A stretch of DNA of 9,430 nucleotides from Stagnihabitans sp038323315 (GCA_038323315.1 JBBQGU010000143.1:1-9430), one strand, 5' to 3'. Numbered from the stretch's first letter, positions 1-6,705 are shown. A program made the numbers and translations. Notes: a model not told the origin generated them from the sequence alone.

Positions 1-316
1 CCGCGACAACATCGCAACCCATCTCGGCCAGTACGGCCGAGGCGTAACCGTACCCGGCCGCAAGGTCCAGCACCCGGTCACCCGGCTGAATGTCCAGAAA
101 ATCCAGCAGCTTGGCCAGGCTCCGCGCCTCCAGCACCACGCGGCCCGGCGATAGCGCCAGGTTCAGCCCGGCATAGGCCGCTTCCATCTGCGCCACAGGA
201 ACATAGCTTTCGCGCGGCACTGCCAGCATCGCTGCGATGATCGGAAACTTGGTCACATCCGACGGACGGACCTGAGTGTCGACCATCATCACGCGCCGGG
301 TGGAAAAATCGCTCAT
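1..316 (-). CDS. Pcm-family (protein-L-isoaspartate O-methyltransferase-like) protein, 3' end cut off by window edge
   Basis: About 105 N-terminal residues are present; the gene runs off the left edge. The ATG (complement of 314-316) is preceded by a purine-rich AAGAGAA. The protein starts MSDFSTRRVMMVDTQVRPSD. It carries the Pcm-type VPRESYVP segment (about residues 37-44), an AYAGLNLALSPG stretch, and an S-adenosylmethionine-binding motif I in the form VLDLAAGYGYASAVLA (about residues 83-98). This is the fold of enzymes that methylate isoaspartyl residues in damaged proteins. However, the usual GQTIS segment between these motifs reads SPGRVVLEAR, so the classical repair activity is doubtful and it may be a divergent methyltransferase. 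It follows hisI on the same strand after a 154-base gap that holds no clear terminator. Confidence 0.85.
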   Translation of the reverse strand, partial: MSDFSTRRVMMVDTQVRPSDVTKFPIIAAMLAVPRESYVPVAQMEAAYAGLNLALSPGRVVLEARSLAKLLDFLDIQPGDRVLDLAAGYGYASAVLAEMGCDVVA

Positions 317-470
317 ACGGTTCTCTTGCGCTGGGACCTATGGCACCATCTTTGCCACAGATGCCATGACGGAGCAACCGTCGAAACGTTGCAGTCCGTT
401 GGTTCCAATCGGCAAATGCCAACAAAAATCAACGGGCACAGGGTCGCGAAATAACGGGGCAACGCCAGCG

Positions 471-830
471 TCAGGCCATGGGCGACAGGATTTCAACCGC
501 CTCGCCATGCCGGATTGCAGTGTAAAAACAGGATCGGCGGTTGGTGTGACAGGCAGGCCCGGTTTGCGTCACCAAGGCCAGCAGGCAGTCGCGGTCGCAG
601 TCGAGGCGCAGCTCTTGCAGGGTTTGAATATGCCCCGAGGTGGCACCCTTGATCCAGAATTCGCTGCGAGACCGTGACCAATAAGTCACATTTCCCGTGG
701 CCAGGGTCTGGCGGACCGCCTCGGCAGACATCCATGCGAACATCAGCACTTCACCCGAAGTGGCGTCCTGGGTGATGCAAGGGATCAGGCCGTTTGCATC
801 GTATTTCAGGCTTGCGGGGTCAAACGGCAT
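471..830 (-). CDS. hisI: Phosphoribosyl-AMP cyclohydrolase
   Basis: A 119-residue monofunctional HisI, normal length for the stand-alone enzyme. It opens the adenine ring of phosphoribosyl-AMP in the third step of histidine synthesis, in the cytoplasm. The family signature is clear: YWSRSRSEFWIKGATSGHIQ (residues 50-69), the metal-binding acidic cluster DCDRD (D77, D79, D81), C78, and the zinc cysteines in CHTNRRSCF (C94, C101). No HisE pyrophosphohydrolase domain is fused. The ATG at 828-830 has AAGGA about six bases upstream. It is divergent from the Fe-S scaffold gene, with a shared 52-base gap. Confidence 0.97.
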   Translation of the reverse strand: MPFDPASLKYDANGLIPCITQDATSGEVLMFAWMSAEAVRQTLATGNVTYWSRSRSEFWIKGATSGHIQTLQELRLDCDRDCLLALVTQTGPACHTNRRSCFYTAIRHGEAVEILSPMA

Positions 831-882
831 CGGCGGGTCCTTGGCTTGGCAGGCTTGCAGGCCTATCTAAGGTTGGTCAGGT

Positions 883-1341
883 ATGAAAGCCAGAATGATG
901 AGCGATAGCGACCTTGTGAAACTTTATTCCGGCCAGATTTTGGCCTTGGCGTCCGACATTCCCTTGTTGGGGCGGTTGGAGGCGGCGCAGGGCACCGCGC
1001 GCAAGCGGTCGCCGCTGTGTGGGTCGACCGTAACGGTCGATGTCACGGTGGCGGACGGTCGGGTGACGGGCTTTGCGCAGGATGTGAAGGCCTGTGCCTT
1101 GGGTCAAGCCTCGGCTGCGGTGCTGGGCGGCGTGGTTATCGGGCGAAATCTGGCGGAGTTGCGGGCGGCGCGCGATGGTTTGGCCGCGATGCTGAAGGGG
1201 GGCGAGGTTCCTGCCGCGCCCTTTGACAGCTATAAGGTGCTGAGTGCGGCGCGGGAGTACAAGAACCGCCACGCCTCGATCCTGTTGCCGCTGGAGGCGG
1301 TTTGTGAGGCGGTGGCGGCGGCGGAGGCTGCGGACGCATGA
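883..1341 (+). CDS. NifU/IscU-like iron-sulfur cluster assembly scaffold protein (atypical ligands)
   Basis: A 152-residue protein with the NifU N-terminal / IscU fold. The two hallmark segments are SPLCGSTVTVDV (C46) and DVKACALGQASAAVLGG (C71). IscU and SufU scaffolds assemble Fe-S clusters on three cysteines plus an aspartate. Here the aspartate of the usual CGD is a serine (C46-G47-S48), and the position of the third cysteine (KNRHASILLPLEAV, about 127-140) has Ala/Ser. A cysteine at 141 lies a little further on. Cluster assembly by the standard mechanism is therefore uncertain. Three in-frame ATGs exist (883, 895, 898). The first has AAGG ten bases upstream (869-872) and is used here. 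The third gives MSDSDLVKLYSGQIL, a plausible alternative of 147 residues. A weak promoter-like TTGGCT-N17-TATCTA (841-869) would suit the later start better. The stop codon abuts a minus-strand terminator. Confidence 0.88.
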   Translation: MKARMMSDSDLVKLYSGQILALASDIPLLGRLEAAQGTARKRSPLCGSTVTVDVTVADGRVTGFAQDVKACALGQASAAVLGGVVIGRNLAELRAARDGLAAMLKGGEVPAAPFDSYKVLSAAREYKNRHASILLPLEAVCEAVAAAEAADA

Positions 1342-1376
1342 AAAAGCCTCCGCACATCCTGTGGGAGGGCGGAGGC
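1341..1376 (-). terminator. Intrinsic terminator for the minus-strand unit
   Basis: There is a perfect 8-bp inverted repeat, GCCTCCGC (1346-1353) and GCGGAGGC (1369-1376), with a 15-base loop. Read on the minus strand it is followed directly by TTTTT (complement of 1341-1345), the form of a Rho-independent terminator. On the plus strand no U tract follows, so it is oriented against transcription coming from the right. The first A of the tract is the last base of the Fe-S scaffold stop codon. The minus-strand loop is pyrimidine-rich (CCTCCC). Confidence 0.75.
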
Positions 1377-1478
1377 AAGTGGCGTACCTTGCAGGCGGCG
1401 GAGGGCAGGTCACCTCGGGACAGAGGAACCGCAGGCCGGCAATTTGGGAACGCAGGCAGTGGGATAGGTCAGCCGAAC

Positions 1479-1546
1479 TTGAGTGTCAGGCGGCCTGGAG
1501 TGTAAGGCGGGCTGGAGTGTATGACGGCCTGGAGTGTCAGGCGGTG
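1479..1546. repeat. Four tandem copies of a 17-bp repeat
   Basis: Four contiguous 17-base units lie at 1479-1495, 1496-1512, 1513-1529 and 1530-1546. The plus-strand consensus is TGGAGTGTCAGGCGGCC. The units are imperfect: the second has TAAGGCGGGC, the third TATGACGGCC, and the fourth ends GGTG. The last unit contains the stop codon of the 40-codon minus-strand ORF (1537-1539), so the other three lie in its presumed 3' untranslated region. The role is unknown; it could be a slippage minisatellite, protein-binding sites or RNA structure. Confidence 0.85.
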
Positions 1547-1659
1547 CCCGAAAGGGTCAGGCCTACGAACAGCAACATGAACAGAACAGCGACGCCGGCG
1601 GCATCGTCGACCAGTGAGGATGTCTGGCGGGCGAACAGGTGCTTGATGCGGTGCGTCAT
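1537..1659 (-). CDS. Small single-span membrane protein, apparently LexA (SOS) controlled; unknown function
   Basis: A 40-residue ORF beginning MTHRIKHLFARQTSS. I do not recognise a named family. The N-terminal part is basic (residues 1-11), followed by a short polar stretch with LVDDAAG (16-22) and a hydrophobic span of about residues 20-36 (AAGVAVLFMLLFVGLTL), ending SGTA. This predicts one inner-membrane helix with the N-terminus in the cytoplasm. The ATG at 1657-1659 has a good Shine-Dalgarno, GAGGA, five to six bases upstream. The open frame extends upstream to 1731, but that would read through the promoter and LexA box, so the internal start is preferred. A LexA box upstream and an intrinsic terminator downstream make it a self-contained unit. 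By analogy with SidA, a short SOS-induced membrane division inhibitor in Caulobacter, a checkpoint role is possible, but no homology is claimed. Confidence 0.68.
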   Translation of the reverse strand: MTHRIKHLFARQTSSLVDDAAGVAVLFMLLFVGLTLSGTA

Positions 1660-1680
1660 GGCGTCCTCGCTGATTTGTTG

Positions 1681-1737
1681 CCCTATTGTTCTCATTTTAT
1701 TAATCGTTTGTAAAGAACTTTTTGAGAACATTTAGGG
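1681..1737. repeat. Long-spaced inverted repeat around the SOS box
   Basis: On the plus strand, CCCTA-T-TGTTCTCA (1681-1694) is matched by TGAGAACA-TT-TAGGG (1723-1737). The 8-bp core is perfect and the outer 5 bp pair across a small internal mismatch. The 28-base spacer is AT-rich. It may be a composite operator, since one LexA half-site lies in the right arm and an inverted GTTC lies in the left arm. Alternatively it may be a stem at the end of the recG transcript. No U tract follows on the minus strand, so it does not look like a standard terminator. Confidence 0.6.
1687..1730 (-). promoter_or_regulatory. LexA/SOS operator and promoter region of the 40-codon ORF
   Basis: The minus strand shows GTTC-TCAAAAA-GTTC, on the plus strand GAAC at 1715-1718 and 1726-1729 with exactly seven bases between. 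This is a perfect match to the alphaproteobacterial SOS box GTTC-N7-GTTC. A -10-like TAAAAT lies at 1694-1699 (minus strand), with the LexA box over and just upstream of the -35 position, a layout suited to repression. Transcription would start near 1687, giving a leader of about 27 bases. An inverted repeat TGTTCTCA (1687-1694) / TGTTCTCA complement (1723-1730) brackets the region. Confidence 0.72.
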
Positions 1738-1748
1738 GGTAAATGCAG

Positions 1749-3836
1749 TTAACCCACCGAAATCAGTTTGATTGCCCGGTCTTGGTCCAACAGCCACAGC
1801 AGGATGCGGGCAGCCTTGCCACGCGGGCTTTGCAGATCGGGGTCGTCATGCAGCAATTTCCGCGCATCGCTTTGGGCGACGGCCATCAGGGCGGACTGGC
1901 GTTCCAGATCGGCGATGCGAAAACGCGGCAGGCCGGATTGCGCGGTGCCGATCAGGTCGCCTGCCCCGCGCATGGCCAGATCCTCCTCGGCGATGCGAAA
2001 GCCATCCTCGGTGTCGCGGATGGTTTGCAGACGGCGTTTGCCTGACAAGGACAGCGGCGCCTGATACATCAACAGGCAGGTCGATTCTGCGGTGCCCCGA
2101 CCAACGCGGCCCCGCAGCTGGTGCAGTTGGGCGAGGCCAAAGATTTCGGCGCGTTCGATGACCATGATCGTGGCGTTGGGGACGTTGACGCCCACCTCGA
2201 TGACAGTGGTTGCGACCAGCACCTTGGCCTGCCCGCTGGCGAAGCGGGCCATCGCGGCATCCTTGTCGGCGGGCGGCAACTGACCGTGGACCAGGGCGAC
2301 AACAGTGTCACCCAAGGCGGCGCGCAGGCTGGCAAAGCGCGCCTCGGCACTGGAATAGTCCATGACCTCGGACTCCTCGACCAGGGGGCAGACCCAATAG
2401 GCCTGCCGCCCCTCGGACACCGCTTGGCGCAGGTGGGCGACCACCTCACCCAAGCGGTCCACAGCGATCAGGGCGGTCTTGATCGGCTTGCGGCCCGGCG
2501 GCTTTTCATCCAGAATCGAGGTGTCCATATCGCCAAAAGACGCAAGGGCCAGCGATCGCGGGATCGGTGTGGCGGTCATCACCAGCACGTCGGCGGCCTC
2601 GCCCTTGGCACCAAGCTCCATGCGCTGGGCGACGCCAAAGCGGTGCTGCTCGTCGACGACGGCTAGGCGAAGGTCTTGGAATTCAACATCTTTCTGGAAA
2701 ACCGCGTGGGTGCCGACAAGGATCGGTATGCGCCCTGCGGCAAGGTCTTCCAGTTTGGACTGCCGGTCAGCACCCTTGTCGCGGCCGGTCAGCAGTTCAA
2801 GCCGGATGTCGGCGGCGCGGGCGAGGGGGGCCAAAGCCCCGAAATGCTGACGGGCAAGCAGTTCGGTCGGGGCCATCATCACACCCTGCCCGCCCGCCTC
2901 GACCGCGATCAGCAGGGCAAGGAAAGCGACGAGGGTCTTGCCCGAGCCGACATCACCTTGCAGCAGGCGGTTCATTTTCAAGGGGGATTGCAGGTCGGCG
3001 GCGATCTCGCTGACGGCGCGGGTTTGGGCATTGGTCAGGGAATAGGGTAAGTTTTTCAAGACCTTGTCCTGCAAAGCTCTTGTGCCGATGTTGGATTTTC
3101 CCTTGCCCCGACGCAGGGATGCACGGGCAAGTGAGAGGGTCAGTTGATGGGCGAACAACTCGTCATAGGCCAAACGTTGGCGGGCGGGGTTGGTGGCGAT
3201 CAGGTCTTGCGGGCCCTGGGGCGCGTGGACGGCGGCAATGGCCGTGCGCCAACTGGGCCAGGATTCTTGCGCCAGTTGGCCGGGATCGATCCATTCGGGC
3301 AGGTCTGGGCTGCGTTCAAGGCTGGCCGCGACACCCTTGGCGATCAGTTTTTGGGTGATACCGGCCACCAGCGGGTAGATCGGCTCATACAGGGGCAGTT
3401 GGGCTGCCTCCTCAGGCCGCAGAACGTGGTCGGGATGCGGCATCTGAGCGACGCCGTCGAACAGTTCGGCCTTGCCCGAGACGATGCGACGTTGACCGGT
3501 GGGCAGCAAGGATTGCAGAAATTCGCCCTTGGCGTGGAAATAGATCAGGGTGAAGTCAAGTTTGGCATCGCGGACCATGATGCGATAGGGCCGGCCACGG
3601 GTTTGGGGCGGATAGTGCAGGCCGACCTCAACCTCGACCGTGACGGTGGCGGGTAAGGTGACGTCGCGCAGCGAGGCTTTGCGGCTGCGGTCGATACCGG
3701 AATGTGGCAGCAAAAACAACAGGTCCCGGGGGATTATTACACCGAGGGCTGCGAAGTTCTTGACTGATTTGGGGCCAAGGCCGGATAGGGTATCCAATTC
3801 GGCGAACAGGGGGAACAGTTGGATCGGTCGGCTCAT
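1749..3836 (-). CDS. recG: ATP-dependent DNA helicase RecG
   Basis: A 695-residue superfamily 2 helicase, full length for RecG, which remodels stalled forks and branch-migrates Holliday junctions. The N-terminal wedge/OB region covers about residues 1-250 and includes the helix-hairpin-helix-like LSGLGPKSVKNFAALG (17-32). Walker A is GDVGSGKT (294-301), motif II is DEQH (395-398, the RecG form), motif III is TATPIPR (421-427) and motif VI is QLRGRVGR (573-580). Its ATG (3834-3836) overlaps the ligA stop as ATGA, which suggests translational coupling. It ends TAA at 1749-1751, 12 bases from the inverted repeat that holds the SOS box. Confidence 0.98.
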   Translation of the reverse strand: MSRPIQLFPLFAELDTLSGLGPKSVKNFAALGVIIPRDLLFLLPHSGIDRSRKASLRDVTLPATVTVEVEVGLHYPPQTRGRPYRIMVRDAKLDFTLIYFHAKGEFLQSLLPTGQRRIVSGKAELFDGVAQMPHPDHVLRPEEAAQLPLYEPIYPLVAGITQKLIAKGVAASLERSPDLPEWIDPGQLAQESWPSWRTAIAAVHAPQGPQDLIATNPARQRLAYDELFAHQLTLSLARASLRRGKGKSNIGTRALQDKVLKNLPYSLTNAQTRAVSEIAADLQSPLKMNRLLQGDVGSGKTLVAFLALLIAVEAGGQGVMMAPTELLARQHFGALAPLARAADIRLELLTGRDKGADRQSKLEDLAAGRIPILVGTHAVFQKDVEFQDLRLAVVDEQHRFGVAQRMELGAKGEAADVLVMTATPIPRSLALASFGDMDTSILDEKPPGRKPIKTALIAVDRLGEVVAHLRQAVSEGRQAYWVCPLVEESEVMDYSSAEARFASLRAALGDTVVALVHGQLPPADKDAAMARFASGQAKVLVATTVIEVGVNVPNATIMVIERAEIFGLAQLHQLRGRVGRGTAESTCLLMYQAPLSLSGKRRLQTIRDTEDGFRIAEEDLAMRGAGDLIGTAQSGLPRFRIADLERQSALMAVAQSDARKLLHDDPDLQSPRGKAARILLWLLDQDRAIKLISVG

Positions 3837-5941
3837 GGGGTCGCGGCCAAGGCGAGCCAGGCGTCTTCGTCGATGATCTTGATCCCGAGCGCCGCAGCCG
3901 CCTTGGCCTTGGACCCCGCGCCAGGGCCCGCGATGACCAGATCGGTCTTGGTCGAGACGGAGCCTGCCACCTTGGCCCCCATAGCCTCGGCCCGCGCCTT
4001 GGCTTCGGAGCGGCTCATCTTTTCCAGGGTTCCTGTGAAAACAAGGGTCTGGCCCGCGATGGGAGAGCCTGCGGTGGCGCGGGGGGCAATGGGTTGGACC
4101 TTCAGTTGCGCGATCAGGGCGTCAATCGCGCTACGTTCGGCGGGGTTCTGGAAGGCGTCCATCAGGCTGGTCGCGACCACATCGCCAATGCCGTCGATGG
4201 CGGTCAGGTCGGATTGGGTCAGGCTGCCTGTGAAGTTGGCCCATGTGCCATAGTGGCGCGCCAGCAGGCTTGCCACCTGCTCGCCGACATGGCGGATGCC
4301 GAGGGCAAAGATCAGGCGGTCGAGCGGGATAGCGCGCTTGGCCTCGATTGCTGCATAGAGATTGGTGACGGAGCGGTCGCCAAAACCATCCCGGTTTTTC
4401 AGTTTTTTCAATGGGTTATGGGCGTCTTTTAAGGCAAGTGTAAAAATATCGGCGGGGGTTTTCAACGGCAGGTCCGGGTCGTTGAAGAACATCTCAATCT
4501 GTTTGGCGCCGAGGCCCTCGATATCAAAGGCGGCGCGGGACACGAAGTGTTTCAACCGCTCGACCGCCTGCGCGGGGCAGATCAGACCACCGGTGCAGCG
4601 GCGCACGGCGTCGCCGTCCTCTCGCGGGGCGGGCGAAGCGCATTCAGGGCAGATGTGAGGGAATACAAAGGGCTGCGCGCCGATGTTGCGTTGCGTCAGG
4701 TCGACATCGGCGATCTTGGGGATGACGTCACCGGCGCGGTAGACCTGCACCCAGTCGCCGATGCGGATATCTTTGCCGTCGCGGATCGGCTGGCCCTTGG
4801 CGTCACGACCGGCGATGTAATCCTCGTTGTGCAAGGTTGCGTTCGCCACGACGACGCCGCCGACCGTCACTGGTTGCAACCGCGCCACGGGGCTGAGCGC
4901 GCCAGTCCGGCCGACCTGAATGTCGATGGCCAGCAGTCGCGTCCAGGCCAGTTCGGCCGCGAATTTATGCGCAATCGCCCAGCGTGGGGTGGTGGAGCGG
5001 AAGCCCAGGCGGCCTTGCAAAGCCAGATCGTTGACCTTGTAAACCATACCGTCGATGTCATAGCCGAGGGTGGCACGCTGCGCCTCGATGGCGCGGTAAT
5101 GGGCGAGCATGTCGGCAGGCGCGTGACACAGCACGGTATGGGGATTGACGGAAAAACCCATCCGGCCAAGGGCTTGGATCGCGCCAAGCTGGGTTGCGGC
5201 CAGGGGTCCCGACACATCGCCCCAACTGTAGGCGAAAAACCGCAGCGGGCGACCGGCGGTGATACTGGCGTCCAACTGGCGCAGCGAGCCTGCAGCGGCG
5301 TTGCGGGGGTTGGCAAACGTCTTGTCGCCAGACGCAGCCTGACGGGCGTTCAGGGCGGCGAAATCGTCGTGGCGCATATAGGCCTCGCCCCGCACCTCCA
5401 GCACATCGGGCGCACCGGTGATCTGGCTGGGCACATCGGCGATGGTCAGGGCGTTGGCCGTGACATTCTCGCCCGTTTCGCCGTCGCCGCGCGTCGCGGC
5501 CTGCACCAGGCGGCCCTGTTCATAGCGCAGCGACAAGGACAGCCCGTCAATCTTCGGCTCGGCCGTATAATCCAATGGCCCGGCATGGCCCAGAAACTTG
5601 CGGATGCGGGTGTCAAACTCCACCACATCCGCGTCGGCAAAGCCGTTTTCCAGGCTGAGCATCCGGACCCGGTGCAGCACCTTGCCAAAACCCGAGGCAA
5701 GGGCCCCGCCAACCTGTTCCGAGGCGCTGTCAGCGCGTTTCAGAGCCGGAAACCGCGCCTCGATCGCCGCATTGCGGCGTTTCAGCGCGTCATAGTCGGC
5801 GTCCGAAATCGTCGGCGCGTCCAACGTGTGATAGTCGTGGTTGGCTGCACCCAGTGCCGCAGCCAAACGGTCAAGCTCGGACCGCGCCTGCGGTGAGTCC
5901 AAATTCTGAACCGCCATATCCTTCACCAGACTCACCGTCAT
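3833..5941 (-). CDS. ligA: NAD+-dependent DNA ligase LigA
   Basis: A 702-residue LigA with all expected domains. It seals nicks during replication and repair using NAD+. The N-terminal Ia-like part includes NHDYHTLDAP (34-43) and ISDADYD (45-51). The adenylation motif is KIDG with catalytic K130. Next come TRGDGETGEN (150-159), DGMVYKVND (298-306) and an OB fold. The zinc finger uses C431, C434, C449 and C455, helix-hairpin-helix repeats cover about 470-610, and a C-terminal BRCT domain about 626-702. The start is not certain. ATG 5941 has AGGGGG only two bases away, and a second ATG eight codons later has GAAGGA almost touching it; neither spacing is ideal. Its end overlaps recG by four bases. 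The 53-base gap to ctrA upstream has no convincing terminator, so read-through from ctrA is possible. Confidence 0.97.
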   Translation of the reverse strand: MTVSLVKDMAVQNLDSPQARSELDRLAAALGAANHDYHTLDAPTISDADYDALKRRNAAIEARFPALKRADSASEQVGGALASGFGKVLHRVRMLSLENGFADADVVEFDTRIRKFLGHAGPLDYTAEPKIDGLSLSLRYEQGRLVQAATRGDGETGENVTANALTIADVPSQITGAPDVLEVRGEAYMRHDDFAALNARQAASGDKTFANPRNAAAGSLRQLDASITAGRPLRFFAYSWGDVSGPLAATQLGAIQALGRMGFSVNPHTVLCHAPADMLAHYRAIEAQRATLGYDIDGMVYKVNDLALQGRLGFRSTTPRWAIAHKFAAELAWTRLLAIDIQVGRTGALSPVARLQPVTVGGVVVANATLHNEDYIAGRDAKGQPIRDGKDIRIGDWVQVYRAGDVIPKIADVDLTQRNIGAQPFVFPHICPECASPAPREDGDAVRRCTGGLICPAQAVERLKHFVSRAAFDIEGLGAKQIEMFFNDPDLPLKTPADIFTLALKDAHNPLKKLKNRDGFGDRSVTNLYAAIEAKRAIPLDRLIFALGIRHVGEQVASLLARHYGTWANFTGSLTQSDLTAIDGIGDVVATSLMDAFQNPAERSAIDALIAQLKVQPIAPRATAGSPIAGQTLVFTGTLEKMSRSEAKARAEAMGAKVAGSVSTKTDLVIAGPGAGSKAKAAAALGIKIIDEDAWLALAATP

Positions 5942-5943
5942 CG

Positions 5944-5974
5944 CCCCCTGTGATTTTGTGCAAACCTAAGGGGG
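5944..5974 (-). promoter_or_regulatory. Possible hairpin sequestering the ligA ribosome-binding site
   Basis: On the minus strand CCCCCT (complement of 5969-5974) can pair with AGGGGG (complement of 5944-5949), the only Shine-Dalgarno-like element next to the first ligA ATG. The loop is 19 bases. Such pairing could limit translation initiation at this start, or the stem could be a remnant terminator of ctrA; it lacks a U tract. The stem is short, so this remains tentative. Confidence 0.35.
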
Positions 5975-5994
5975 GAAGCCGCGATGGTCCAGCC

Positions 5995-6705
5995 TCAGGC
6001 AGAGGCCGCGAGTTTGGCTTCAGCACCCACACTGGGTTCGCGCAGCACATAGCCCCGCCCCCAGACGGTTTCGATATAATTCTGACCACCCGTCGCTTCG
6101 GCCAGCTTCTTGCGCAACTTGCAGATGAACACGTCGATGATCTTCAGTTCCGGTTCATCCATGCCACCATACAGGTGATTGAGGAACATTTCCTTGGTCA
6201 GCGTCGTGCCCTTGCGTAAACTCAGCAGTTCCAGCATCTGATATTCCTTGCCCGTCAGATGCACCGAGGCTCCGCCGACATCGACCGTCTTGGCATCCAG
6301 GTTCACATTCACGATGCCGGTGCGGATGACCGATTGCGAATGTCCCTTGGACCGGCGAATGATGGCATGGATCCGCGCAACCAGTTCTTCACGGTGAAAG
6401 GGCTTGGTCAGATAATCATCTGCGCCAAAGCCGAAGCCCTTGATCTTGTTCTCGGTATCGTCCGAGCCCGACAGGATCAGGATCGGCGTTTCGACCCGCG
6501 ACAGGCGCAGTTGCCGCAAAACCTCATGCCCCGACATGTCGGGCAGGTTCAGGTCCAGCAGGATCAGATCGTAATCATACAACTTGGCCAGGTCGATCCC
6601 GTCCTCGCCCAAATCGGTACAGTAAACATTAAGGTTGGCATGCGTCAGCATCAATTCGATGCTGCGCGAGGTCGTCGGATCGTCTTCCACCAGCAGTACG
6701 CGCAT
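5995..6705 (-). CDS. ctrA: Cell cycle response regulator CtrA
   Basis: A 236-residue OmpR-type response regulator closely matching CtrA. It binds TTAA-N7-TTAA sites and, in Rhodobacterales, controls motility, gene transfer agent and related genes (family knowledge). The receiver domain (about 1-118) has the acidic pocket E7-D8-D9, phospho-acceptor D51 in LLDLNLPDMSGHEV, S79 and K101 (LTKPF). The winged-helix output domain covers about 125-225 and includes LTGKEYQMLELL and the recognition segment IIDVFICKLRKKL, ending ETVWGRGYVLREP. The tail ends AKLAASA, a small hydrophobic end that could serve as a ClpXP degradation signal as in Caulobacter CtrA, although it does not end in the exact Ala-Ala. 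The ATG at 6703-6705 has GGAG seven bases upstream. It lies 92 bases downstream of sciP on the same strand. Confidence 0.97.
   Translation of the reverse strand: MRVLLVEDDPTTSRSIELMLTHANLNVYCTDLGEDGIDLAKLYDYDLILLDLNLPDMSGHEVLRQLRLSRVETPILILSGSDDTENKIKGFGFGADDYLTKPFHREELVARIHAIIRRSKGHSQSVIRTGIVNVNLDAKTVDVGGASVHLTGKEYQMLELLSLRKGTTLTKEMFLNHLYGGMDEPELKIIDVFICKLRKKLAEATGGQNYIETVWGRGYVLREPSVGAEAKLAASA

Noticed and set aside
340..367. ATGGCA/TGCCAT inverted repeat between hisI and the Pcm-like gene
   Set aside because: It has only 6 bp with a 16-base loop and no U tract on either side, so it is not a convincing terminator or operator.
877..1413. A 178-codon minus-strand open frame opposite the Fe-S scaffold gene
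   Set aside because: It would read through the intrinsic terminator hairpin and has no domain; the plus-strand NifU-like protein is the real gene.
1660..1731. Longer 64-codon version of the small membrane protein
   Set aside because: It would place the LexA box and promoter inside the coding region, and the ATG at 1657-1659 has a much better Shine-Dalgarno.
4547..5896. A 449-codon open frame on the plus strand opposite ligA
   Set aside because: It is antisense to an unmistakable LigA, shows no recognisable domain, and is explained by GC-rich codon bias opening the opposite frames.
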